From contig CAVURW010000271.1 in the NCBI GenBank assembly GCA_963743595.1, positions 1-15,358 of the forward strand: a DNA stretch of 15,358 nucleotides, in the 5' to 3' direction. The position numbers were made by a program, and so were the translations under genes. Position 1 is the stretch's first letter. Each line of letters begins with the position of its first letter. A model generated the notes under the pieces. The model did no database searches and had not been told where the DNA came from. It saw only the letters and a program-made list of their open reading frames with translations. The DNA comes from CAVURW01 sp963743595 (GTDB lineage: Bacteria; Verrucomicrobiota; Verrucomicrobiia; Methylacidiphilales; UBA1321). Of this stretch, positions 1-7,451 are shown in pieces.

Positions 1-1158
1 TGAATATGTCTGTCGTTTATCGTAATTCAGAAGCGGCGAGCGTACAGCACCAATCTCTCCAACGAAGTTCACACCACCCGCACCTACTTTATAGATATGG
101 CAACCTTGAATTGTGGCCCGGCGGTTATACGAATTCACGAAGACGGCATTCCCGCCCAATTGAGTCAGCGTACAATCGATCACCGAGCAATCTTCAGAAC
201 CATTAAACAAAATGGCCCCGCCACGATATATGGCCCAATCGGTCCGGAGCAGAGGCTCTTTTGTCTCCATGAAAGTCCGGGCTGCCTGTGAAAACGTAAG
301 CCCCTTCATGGAGACAAAGCGGACGGGATCTTTATCTGTACCGCGAAACTCCACCAGATGGGGTAGGCGGACCCCTTCGACCAGTGCCGTGCTCAGATCT
401 ACGCCATCAGCCGGGTAGTAATAAAGTACATGTGTGTTCTTGTTCAAAAACCACTCACCTGGCGCGTCGAGTTCCTCGAAAATACCTTCGACAAAACGGG
501 TCTGCCGATCCATGCCAGCCGGGCGGTTATTCTGCCAACCGCCTTCCAGGTTCAAAGTGCCATCCGGCTTTTTCCCCAGGATACGCCAGGAAAAACCGCC
601 CCAATGGTACGCATGGAGCGCATGGACAAAGCCGCCGGCGGGATCACTCCAACGAGCCACCCGATCCGGGTCAATGCAGTCAGCCGCAAAGCCATTATAA
701 TTGGCAATCTTAGGGTCGTAATTTGGGTAGCGAGCCAGAATCTGCAATTGGCCGTTCACGAAAAGCTGGTCAGTATCCCAGTCCGGCGGGACCTGTGTTT
801 GCATGATGCCATTCTTGTAAGGTACCCAGGCGGGATTAAGGAGCGGAACGCCGCTGCTGATAATGGCCTTTTCTTGCGCGAACGCTTGGTAGACCACGGG
901 AGCAGTGGAGGTGCCGGAATCGGCGCTGGTGAACACGAGCGGTTCGGAGAGATCGTACTTGCCCTCTCGAATGAACACTGTCACTGCTTGGCCCCTGGCG
1001 GCTTGAGCCAGTTTTTGGGCCGCAGCCAAGGTAGCGACGGGCTGATCCTTGGAACCGATATTCTGGTCGTTACCGGAGGTAGAAACGTAAATCTCCGTGG
1101 CGGAAAGCATAGAAGAGGTGGCGATGAAGCAGGAAATCCAAACGAGAGTCTTCTTCAT
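1..1158 (-). CDS. Secreted right-handed parallel beta-helix protein, GH141-like N-terminus (3' end beyond window)
   Basis: The minus-strand frame is open from the ATG at 1158 to the left edge, giving 386 codons and no stop, so the C-terminus is missing. Residues 1-20 form a signal peptide (MKKTLVWISCFIATSSMLSA, cleavage before TE). YVSTSGNDQNIGSKDQP at about 24-40 is the usual start of exported beta-helix proteins, followed by VTVFIREGKYDLSEPLVF. LFVNGQ and ILARYPNYD near 131-147 resemble, from memory, GH141-type and related beta-helix glycosidases. From about residue 290 short rungs such as NGSEDCSVIDCTLTQLGGNA and ATIQGCHIYKVGAGGVNF indicate the beta-helix. I infer an exported carbohydrate-active enzyme; no catalytic residue can be assigned in this partial protein. 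No clear Shine-Dalgarno precedes the start. A long open frame on the plus strand (430-1503) is its antisense shadow. Confidence 0.85.
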   Translation of the reverse strand, partial: MKKTLVWISCFIATSSMLSATEIYVSTSGNDQNIGSKDQPVATLAAAQKLAQAARGQAVTVFIREGKYDLSEPLVFTSADSGTSTAPVVYQAFAQEKAIISSGVPLLNPAWVPYKNGIMQTQVPPDWDTDQLFVNGQLQILARYPNYDPKIANYNGFAADCIDPDRVARWSDPAGGFVHALHAYHWGGFSWRILGKKPDGTLNLEGGWQNNRPAGMDRQTRFVEGIFEELDAPGEWFLNKNTHVLYYYPADGVDLSTALVEGVRLPHLVEFRGTDKDPVRFVSMKGLTFSQAARTFMETKEPLLRTDWAIYRGGAILFNGSEDCSVIDCTLTQLGGNAVFVNSYNRRATIQGCHIYKVGAGGVNFVGEIGAVRSPLLNYDKRQTYS

Positions 1159-1169
1159 AATAAGGGGCC

Positions 1170-1197
1170 GTCTGTGACCATTTTGGTCTACCCAGAC
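1170..1197. promoter_or_regulatory. Nested inverted repeat in the leader of the leftmost gene
   Basis: GACC-ATTTT-GGTC (1176-1188) is a perfect 4-bp stem enclosed by GTCTG (1170-1174) and CAGAC (1193-1197). It lies between the candidate promoter and the start codon, so it could be an operator or a leader hairpin. The arms are short and chance is possible. Confidence 0.25.
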
Positions 1198-1202
1198 GAT
1201 AA

Positions 1203-1231
1203 ATCTAAATCATTAGACAAAGTATTTGCAA
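1203..1231 (-). promoter_or_regulatory. Candidate sigma70-like promoter of the leftmost beta-helix gene
   Basis: On the minus strand a TTGCAA box (1226-1231) and a TTAGAT box (1203-1208) are separated by 17 bases, about 45 bases before the ATG at 1158. Both boxes are imperfect, so this rests on spacing and position alone. Confidence 0.3.
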
Positions 1232-1372
1232 TGAGTGTCAAAACATTTCAAAACTCTCTGTTGCCGAACTGCCGAGCGAGCTTTGCGTCACTTTTAAGCA
1301 ACTCGCTTGGAACGTTTCCGCTTCTCAAAACCGCTTCGCTCCAAAGGCGAAGTCAACTTACTTCTCATTTCC

Positions 1373-4069
1373 GTGAAGCCTACCTATCTAACCCTCATCA
1401 TCGTCTTCGGCATCCTAGGATTCATCGCTACTCCAGCGTCTCATGCAATCGAGTATCACGTCTCCGTGACCGGTGCCGATGGGAACTCCGGCACGCAGAA
1501 TAGCCCGCTGCGGACTATCGGCGCCGCGGCAAAATTGGCGCTGCCAGGTGACACGATCACAGTGCATGCGGGGGTGTATCGGGAGCGGGTGGCACCACCA
1601 CGTGGCGGGACGGACGATGCCCACCGCATTATTTACCAGGCGGCTCCGGGCGAGAAAGTTGTCATCACGGGCTCGGAGCTTGCCAGGGGATGGAAGAAAG
1701 TCTCGGGCGACACATGGGAGATCACGATTTCGAATCGCCTTTTTGGCACGGTTAATCCGTTCGACGAACTCATCTACGGCTCTTGGTTTGAGGGGCATGG
1801 CCAGCCTCACCATACGGGCAATGTTTATCTCAACGGCCAGGCGCTGAAGGAAGCAGTCGCCAACGCCGATGTTCTCAAACCTGCTGGATCTCCCCTCCTC
1901 TGGTCTGCGACGGGGGATGGGAACGGTGGCCCGGTTTTAATGAATGTCCAGTGGATCAAGCCTGCGGGCCAAAATCCGGTGAACGTGGACAATGGCTCTG
2001 CGGAGGGTGGTGACGCGGCCATCTACCTGGAGAATGGTTCAATCGCTTTCGGTTACCTAAAGGACGGATCGCGGCTTCATTACGATTCAGTGAATTTTGG
2101 CGCTGGCTGCGATAGCGTGGATATTTATGCCGCCTCGCTTGCCCAGGGAGGCTTCGTCGAGTTGCACTTGGATGGGCCGGATGGTCGTCTTCTGGGCAGT
2201 TGCCGCGTGACGAATACAGGCGACTGGCTGGCATTCAAGACCTTCACCATTCCGCTTTCGGAAAAACTCTCTGGCAACCAGAACCTTTGCTTTGTCCTCA
2301 AGGCTCCGCCCGTGAGACCGGACGGCGTCACCGTTATCCGAGCCCAATTCCCCGTCGGTACGGATCCCAATATAGCGGATGTGGAGGTGAGCGTGCGGCA
2401 CACGGTTTTCTACCCGGAGAAGACCGGCATCCACTACATCACCGTGCGCGGCTTCACTCTGTGCAATGCCGCGACGAATTGGGCACCGCCCTCAGCCGAG
2501 CAGATGGGACTCATCGGGCCTCATTGGAGCCGGGACTGGATTATTGAGAACAATACGATCGTCAACTCCCGCTGTTCCGGCATCTCGCTGGGCCGCCCCA
2601 CGTACGGCCACGCGCATCATTACCAGACACTCCACACCCCGGTTTATCCCGAACCGGGCGGCGGGCAGACCGTCGAGCAGTTGAAGGATTACTTTGAGCA
2701 TGGATCGTGGGATAAAGAGGCCGCAGGCCACCACATTGTGCGCAACAACAGCATCTCCTTCTGCGGTCAGGCCGGTATCGTGGGTTGCAGCGGAGGAGCT
2801 TTCAGCCTCATCAAGGGAAACGATATCCATGATATCGACTGCAACGAATCCTACGAAGGTCAAGAGATGGGCTGCATCAAGCTCCACTTCGCCATCGATA
2901 CGATCATCCGCAACAACCATCTCTACCGCTGCGGCGGTTGTTTCGGCTTGTGGCTCGATTGGGGGACCCAAGGGGTGCGGGTCGAGGGCAATCTCTTTCA
3001 CGATAACAAGCAGGACTTGCTGGTCGAGGTCTCTCATGGGCCCTTTGTCATGGCCAACAACCTTTTCCTCTCGAAAACCGGCCTTCAATTCAGCGCGCAA
3101 GGCCTTGCCTTCGTACATAACCTAGTTGCCGAAAGTATTGAGTATCACGCCGACGGACGACAGACCTTTTACTATAAACCGCACGACAGCGTCTCGCTCG
3201 GCAAACACGACAACCCCGCCGGAGATATCCGCTGGTTGAACAACATCTTTGCCGATAACGCCTCGGCGGCTGCGGGCCGAGACCCCGCCCTTCCGGTAGT
3301 CTTAGCCGGGAATGTTTACATCGGTGGTGCTTCTCCAACAGGGGCTCAGCCGTGGCTCATGAACTTCGAGTGGCTCAAGCCGAACGGCGGAGGGGTCATC
3401 CGCGCCGCAGCCAGCACGGCCAGGAGCGGAACCCAGGTGGATACCTGCTCTGAGGGAGGCCAATACGTTGGGTGGATACGCAGCGGCAATTGGCTGCGTT
3501 TCGACCAAGTTAACTTGGACTCCAACACCGCCGCTATCGATATCCGCGCCGCAGCGGACGACGGATATGGCGGGTTGATCGAACTGCATGCCGACACACC
3601 TAACGGCACCCTGCTTGGCACCTGCCAAGTCCCCAGCACAGGGGGGTGGCAGAAATGGAGCACCTTCACAATCCCCATCAAGCCTGCCAGCGACTTCAAA
3701 AGTCTCTGCATCGTTTTTTTCCCCACCGCCGCGCATGGAAAGAATGGTGAGGCCCTTGCAAATTCACCTGTAGTGCTCCCAGAAGTTCCCGGGCCGGTGC
3801 TCGAGGAAAAACCTGACGGCTGGTATCTGACCTTCACCCAATACGACACGTGGCGCTCCGCCAGTGCCGCAGCCCTCGTGACTTCGAGCATCCTCGGCAA
3901 AGCGGTGATTCCGAATTGCCCCTTCGAAAATGCCGATGGATCGCCCTTGGTCATTGACACCGATTACTTCGGGCACCTGCGCAACACGTCCAATCCCCTC
4001 CCCGGCCCTTTCGAGATCTCCCAAAATGGGAAACAAACCATTAAGGTTTGGCCAAAGCCTATGCGCTAG
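1373..4069 (+). CDS. Secreted parallel beta-helix protein with two CBM6-like domains
   Basis: I chose the GTG at 1373 because it gives a standard signal peptide (TYLTLIIVFGILGFIATPA, cleavage near SHA-IEYH) and 898 residues; a TTG at 1307 would add 22 residues before it. Neither has a clear Shine-Dalgarno. Numbering from 1307: YHVSVTGADGNSGTQNSPL at about 50 is the DUF1565-like start; a CBM6-like beta-sandwich spans about 190-335; beta-helix rungs rich in IIENNTIV, HIVRNNSISF and IIRNNHLYRCGG span about 370-660; a second CBM6-like domain spans about 680-805 (YVGWIRSGNWLRFDQVNL, then GGLIELHADTPNGTLLGTC). Both sandwiches share NVY...LMN.(E/Q)W(I/L)KP.G, so they look like an internal duplication. 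It is probably an exported polysaccharide-binding or polysaccharide-cleaving protein. It is divergent from the leftmost gene and convergent, 9 bases away, with the next. Confidence 0.88.
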   Translation: MKPTYLTLIIVFGILGFIATPASHAIEYHVSVTGADGNSGTQNSPLRTIGAAAKLALPGDTITVHAGVYRERVAPPRGGTDDAHRIIYQAAPGEKVVITGSELARGWKKVSGDTWEITISNRLFGTVNPFDELIYGSWFEGHGQPHHTGNVYLNGQALKEAVANADVLKPAGSPLLWSATGDGNGGPVLMNVQWIKPAGQNPVNVDNGSAEGGDAAIYLENGSIAFGYLKDGSRLHYDSVNFGAGCDSVDIYAASLAQGGFVELHLDGPDGRLLGSCRVTNTGDWLAFKTFTIPLSEKLSGNQNLCFVLKAPPVRPDGVTVIRAQFPVGTDPNIADVEVSVRHTVFYPEKTGIHYITVRGFTLCNAATNWAPPSAEQMGLIGPHWSRDWIIENNTIVNSRCSGISLGRPTYGHAHHYQTLHTPVYPEPGGGQTVEQLKDYFEHGSWDKEAAGHHIVRNNSISFCGQAGIVGCSGGAFSLIKGNDIHDIDCNESYEGQEMGCIKLHFAIDTIIRNNHLYRCGGCFGLWLDWGTQGVRVEGNLFHDNKQDLLVEVSHGPFVMANNLFLSKTGLQFSAQGLAFVHNLVAESIEYHADGRQTFYYKPHDSVSLGKHDNPAGDIRWLNNIFADNASAAAGRDPALPVVLAGNVYIGGASPTGAQPWLMNFEWLKPNGGGVIRAAASTARSGTQVDTCSEGGQYVGWIRSGNWLRFDQVNLDSNTAAIDIRAAADDGYGGLIELHADTPNGTLLGTCQVPSTGGWQKWSTFTIPIKPASDFKSLCIVFFPTAAHGKNGEALANSPVVLPEVPGPVLEEKPDGWYLTFTQYDTWRSASAAALVTSSILGKAVIPNCPFENADGSPLVIDTDYFGHLRNTSNPLPGPFEISQNGKQTIKVWPKPMR

Positions 4070-4078
4070 TTGGAATGA

Positions 4079-5800
4079 TCAAGGTGACGCCACAATTCCA
4101 TTTACGTTTTTCACGTCGCTGGGAGAAACGCTTTTATCGAGCGCTACAATTTCGTTGGCGAAGCTTCCCTGTGCACGAACGAGATTTTTATTTAGAAGAA
4201 CGTTCATAGACTGTTTGATGCGGATAACATTGCCAGGGCTTCTCGGGTCCACAGTAAAAGAATTTCGAATCTCATTCCCCTCGATCAAAACGCAATTGGC
4301 CCCCTCGATTCGAAAAATGCAACAGCCGTAGCAGGTATCCATCAGATTATATTTCAAAAAGATATTCCCATTACCGATCGCTCCATCTTCATGAACCAAA
4401 ATGGTAGCCTGTTCTCCATTCGTTTTATTGCAATTGTGGAAGGTATTGTGGTCAACCGTAACATTCCAGGAGTAATTGGCTTCACCCCACCAAAACTCGG
4501 GGCCGATACTGACTCCAGTCATCCCACAACCTTCAATCGTATTTCCTTGGATGAGCCCATCATCAGCTTTTACTAAAATTCCCCGGGAGCGGGTATCGCC
4601 CAGCCGACAACGAAGGATTTTGTAACCTCTCCCACAGTGAAGGGGATTGCTGGCCTTGGTCCCCAATTTTTCGTCGTTGTCCTGGCTATGATCGACGGGG
4701 ACATGGAGATCTTGGTCCAGAGTCACTTCAGCATCACCACTGGGCGTCTTTTGTATGGCGGTGACCAAGGCTTGACCAAAAAATCCATGGGTGTCACTGA
4801 TGCGCAGAGGCTCTCCTACCACGGGCGAACCACGAAAGTCTTTCAGAGTGATCGTCTTTCCATCCGCAGCCACTACTCGGCCAAAAGCACCGTGAATCGC
4901 GATGCAGTCATCCAGGAAAACTCCGGTGAAAATGCAGTCTTCGATATCCGGGCCGGTGGTTGTTCCGACTGAATGAAAGCCATCAGCACCCGACGAAACG
5001 ATTTGATCTTCCACGGCACCTGTCGGTCGCGGTCCGGTAATGATTTTGCATTTCAAGTAATGATTGCCGCCCTCTCCATCCGTTTCAAAGAACGAAGCAA
5101 ATCCGCCGTTAAAAAAGGTCATATTTTCTAACGTACATTTCTCGCAACCATCCAGATGGCTTGTCATGTTGCCGTTGGGTGCACGAGTCACCAGCCAATC
5201 ATTGACCTGAAATCTTGGCTTGTCTCGGTAGTAGAGGCGAAATGCACCCGTTTTATCGAGTTTCGTAAACGAGGAAGGGGTCCAATCGCCGGTATCGACC
5301 CGGAGAACTCGAGTAGTAGCGTCTACCACGTTATAACATGACTTTACAGGATTAACATTGTCCGAATATCCCGCATCAACTTGCCAGTCACAATAAGCCC
5401 CACCGCTATCACTACCAATGGCCGTAATTCGCCCTTGTGTGGCCCCAGGCTTCGAAAATCCTATCGTGCCCCCATCCCACACGACATTATTGCAGTGATA
5501 CAGCGTTAGTGGGCCATACCCTCCCCTATCAAAAATCAGAGTTACACCGTTCGCATGAATTGTGGCATCCTTCCAGTGGTCGAGGACTATGCTGTCATGA
5601 TCCTTCACCGGGATTTCGTAGTTCCCTGGAGCGATCGTGATGTCCCGAGCCCCCTTTTGATAGGCATCGTCAAGCGCCTGCGTTAAATCGCCCGGTTTAG
5701 AGGAATCCCCGATCGTCACGGTATCACTAGCAAAAGCTGGGAACGCCGAGAAAGTTAGCCCAGTGATGACCGTTAGCGCCCGCGTCAATTTAATGAACAT
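4079..5800 (-). CDS. Secreted pectin-lyase-fold protein with GH28/GH110-like motifs
   Basis: The 573-residue protein starts at an ATG (5798-5800). Residues 1-24 form a signal peptide ending in FPAFA, before SDTVTIGDSSKPGDLTQALD. GARDITIAPGNYEIP and ATIHANGVTLIFDRGG are typical of pectate-lyase-like folds. GADGFHSVGTTTGPDIEDC (near 272) and FLDDCIAIHGAFGRV (near 294) match the order of the paired acidic motifs in GH28 (NTDG, DDC.AI) and resemble the MDD..N.HG segment of GH110 alpha-galactosidases. RSRGILVKADDGLIQGNTI and PEFWWGEANYSWNVTV follow, and VIRIKQS near 525 recalls the GH28 RIK motif. I infer an exported glycosidase; the substrate is unknown. Codon usage looks like that of its neighbours. 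The gene ends 9 bases from the convergent CBM6 gene, leaving no room for separate terminators. Confidence 0.85.
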   Translation of the reverse strand: MFIKLTRALTVITGLTFSAFPAFASDTVTIGDSSKPGDLTQALDDAYQKGARDITIAPGNYEIPVKDHDSIVLDHWKDATIHANGVTLIFDRGGYGPLTLYHCNNVVWDGGTIGFSKPGATQGRITAIGSDSGGAYCDWQVDAGYSDNVNPVKSCYNVVDATTRVLRVDTGDWTPSSFTKLDKTGAFRLYYRDKPRFQVNDWLVTRAPNGNMTSHLDGCEKCTLENMTFFNGGFASFFETDGEGGNHYLKCKIITGPRPTGAVEDQIVSSGADGFHSVGTTTGPDIEDCIFTGVFLDDCIAIHGAFGRVVAADGKTITLKDFRGSPVVGEPLRISDTHGFFGQALVTAIQKTPSGDAEVTLDQDLHVPVDHSQDNDEKLGTKASNPLHCGRGYKILRCRLGDTRSRGILVKADDGLIQGNTIEGCGMTGVSIGPEFWWGEANYSWNVTVDHNTFHNCNKTNGEQATILVHEDGAIGNGNIFLKYNLMDTCYGCCIFRIEGANCVLIEGNEIRNSFTVDPRSPGNVIRIKQSMNVLLNKNLVRAQGSFANEIVALDKSVSPSDVKNVNGIVASP

Positions 5801-6035
5801 TGCGTTGGCTTTCTGTGGGCAAAGAGTACTTCCTCAGTAATAGATGTTTCATTCACGAAGTGATTTTTAGTCGAAAAACTCGTTTTTTGAAAGTTAAATC
5901 GATGTGAAAGACTACCCTCAACGTCAATCGATTTCCACGCGGCACATTCGTGTTCAGCTTTGCACGGACCGCACGGCAGCTTAATGGTGGACGTAAGACT
6001 CATACTGACGCGATGTCAGACTGTTTTACGAGCAA

Positions 6036-7205
6036 CTAATCGACACGCATCGATACAGGGTCGATCTCATTTTGCCGACACCACTCCACATAAGCTGACG
6101 GCGCGATCTCCGACGGCTTAATCTCACTCCGCCCACCCCAAAAAATATTCGTGTACGAGAACGGCATTGAGATCGCGTTCAGATGCTCATCGATCGCCGC
6201 TTTATGTGCGCGAACGAGGTTCCGATCCGTGCCGTGCGCCACCGCCATGATGTTCACGTTACGAAACTCGGGACCACCCTCACGCCAGTAACAGTGGGTC
6301 AGGATGTAATGACGCCCAATCTCGCGCCCCGCTTCTACCTCGCGTCCCTCTGGAACTGCCCAATGAAACAGAGCGTTAAATTTGGTCACACGCTCACCCG
6401 TAGCGGTCGGTTTCACGTGCTCCAAAAATGTTGAAAAGCGCCCAATCACTTGCCGCTTATTCAAGTCCGTGGCAACTGCGCAGAACATGTCCAAGTCCAA
6501 GCCCGCTTCTTTCGACCGCGCCAGCCACGGCTCTTCACAAATCTCCTCCGGCGTAAACTCGCGCTTCAAGGCCACCAGCACACGCCAATCAAGGTCTGTA
6601 AGCTGCGTCACCTTCACCTGATGCATCCCTGCGCTCGCATCCGCCTTAGCGCCCGGCTCCATATGTTGGCGACGCGTATGCCCCACGCCCAGCGCAAAAA
6701 TTCCCTTCGCCGGCATCAGCCGAAAGCTAGCCGCACCCACACGATTCCGAAGGTACTCAGCATGCTTGGCCAGCGAATAGCCTTGCGGAACCTTCAGAGT
6801 CGTCCAGAGCCGGTAACGCGCCCCAGCGCTCTCTGGAGAATCGGTCGAACGAACTACCACGTGCCCCGAAAACGAATCGTTCTTAAACATGTCGTCGAAC
6901 GCTAGCTCAAGCTTTGCCTCGGGCACATTCCACGCCACCAGCGCACCCGAAGCGAGGTCCGTCGCCATCAATGTTTGCCGAACCCGACGAATCGTCCCGG
7001 CGCGAAGCATCAATTGAATCCGCTCCATCACCAGCTTAACGGGAAGATCCGCCAGCCGCGAGATCTCACCCAACGGATTGCGATGAAAGCCAGCAATGCG
7101 ATCCTCAGAAACCGCAAGAATCTGGGCGTTTATGGGTTCTGTATGGCTAACGATAGGGTCAATAACGGAAGCATCTGTACCAAGGGAAGGAGTGGAATCG
7201 ATCAC
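6036..7205 (-). CDS. Double AsnC/Lrp-type protein, siroheme-decarboxylase-like (AhbA/AhbB, NirDL family)
   Basis: The 389-residue protein starts at a GTG (7205). Two units repeat. Unit 1 has a winged helix at about 28-75 (ISRLADLPVKLVMERIQLML, AGTIRRVRQTLMA) and a ferredoxin-like AsnC domain with ARYRLWTTLKVPQGYSLAKH. Unit 2 has a helix region at about 203-255 (LDWRVLVALKREFTPEEICE, KRQVIGRFSTFLEHV) and a domain with TKFNALFHWAVPEG and NVNIMAVAHGTDRN. The pattern of winged helix, then GxIRR or GRF, then a NALFHWAVP-like strand matches the AhbA/AhbB and NirD/L/G/H siroheme decarboxylases, which are related to Lrp regulators. Those are usually about 150-180 residues each and act as pairs, so this looks like both subunits in one chain. 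Decarboxylase or regulator cannot be decided from sequence alone. It is divergent from the tRNA pair. Confidence 0.65.
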   Translation of the reverse strand: MIDSTPSLGTDASVIDPIVSHTEPINAQILAVSEDRIAGFHRNPLGEISRLADLPVKLVMERIQLMLRAGTIRRVRQTLMATDLASGALVAWNVPEAKLELAFDDMFKNDSFSGHVVVRSTDSPESAGARYRLWTTLKVPQGYSLAKHAEYLRNRVGAASFRLMPAKGIFALGVGHTRRQHMEPGAKADASAGMHQVKVTQLTDLDWRVLVALKREFTPEEICEEPWLARSKEAGLDLDMFCAVATDLNKRQVIGRFSTFLEHVKPTATGERVTKFNALFHWAVPEGREVEAGREIGRHYILTHCYWREGGPEFRNVNIMAVAHGTDRNLVRAHKAAIDEHLNAISMPFSYTNIFWGGRSEIKPSEIAPSAYVEWCRQNEIDPVSMRVD

Positions 7206-7263
7206 CCTATGAGGATACCGGTGATTTATGGGTAAGCCAAGACCGGGAACGCATGAAAAGGAT

Positions 7264-7292
7264 TTGCAATCCCGCCGGATTCTTCTTATGGT
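7264..7292 (+). promoter_or_regulatory. Candidate sigma70-like promoter of the tRNA pair
   Basis: TTGCAA (7264-7269) and TATGGT (7287-7292) are 17 bases apart, which predicts a transcript start near 7299, just before tRNA-Lys at 7303. The spacing and position fit a short stable-RNA operon. Confidence 0.5.
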
Positions 7293-7302
7293 AAAGGGCT
7301 CG

Positions 7303-7374
7303 GGGTCGTTAGCTCAATGGCAGAGCAGGTGCCTTTTAAGCACTTGGTTGTAGGTTCGAATCCCACACGACCCA
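7303..7374 (+). tRNA. tRNA-Lys (anticodon TTT)
   Basis: The 72 bases fold as a cloverleaf: acceptor GGGTCGT with ACGACCC plus discriminator A, D-stem GCTC/GAGC, anticodon stem GGTGC/GCACT around loop CTTTTAA (anticodon TTT), and T-arm loop TTCGAAT. The T-stem has one A-C mismatch. CCA is not encoded. It is followed five bases later by tRNA-Gln, probably co-transcribed. Confidence 0.95.
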
Positions 7375-7379
7375 TCAAT

Positions 7380-7451
7380 TGCCGCGTGGTGCAATGGTAG
7401 CACACCAGATTCTGGATCTGGGTGTTCTAGGTTCGAGTCCTAGCGCGGCAG
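7380..7451 (+). tRNA. tRNA-Gln (anticodon CTG)
   Basis: The 72-base cloverleaf has acceptor TGCCGCG with CGCGGCA plus discriminator G, D-stem GTGC/GCAC, anticodon stem CCAGA/TCTGG around TTCTGGA (anticodon CTG) and T-stem CTAGG/CCTAG. CCA is not encoded. Its 3' third overlaps the end of the integrase gene on the opposite strand, marking it as the likely integration site. Confidence 0.95.
7427..7451. other. Probable attachment site (att) in the 3' end of tRNA-Gln
   Basis: Integrases of this class often recombine in the T-arm and acceptor end of a tRNA gene and restore it with an identical sequence from the element. Here the T-stem through the discriminator (7427-7451) is shared by tRNA-Gln and the integrase C-terminus. 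The extent of the core is inferred. I found no second copy to the right in this window, so the other att site would lie outside it. Confidence 0.6.

Noticed and set aside
430..1503. Plus-strand open frame of 357 codons
   Set aside because: It is antisense to the leftmost beta-helix gene, whose frame has a signal peptide and beta-helix rungs; this one has no recognisable domain and runs through the intergenic region into the next gene.
5785..6003. Minus-strand frame of 72 codons with CGPCKAEHEC
   Set aside because: No Shine-Dalgarno, it overlaps the beta-helix start by 16 bases, and the sequence looks low in coding character. A tiny cysteine protein cannot be excluded.
6005..6019. CTGAC-GCGAT-GTCAG hairpin after the AhbA/AhbB-like gene
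   Set aside because: The 5-bp stem lacks a T-run on the minus-strand side, so I do not call a terminator.
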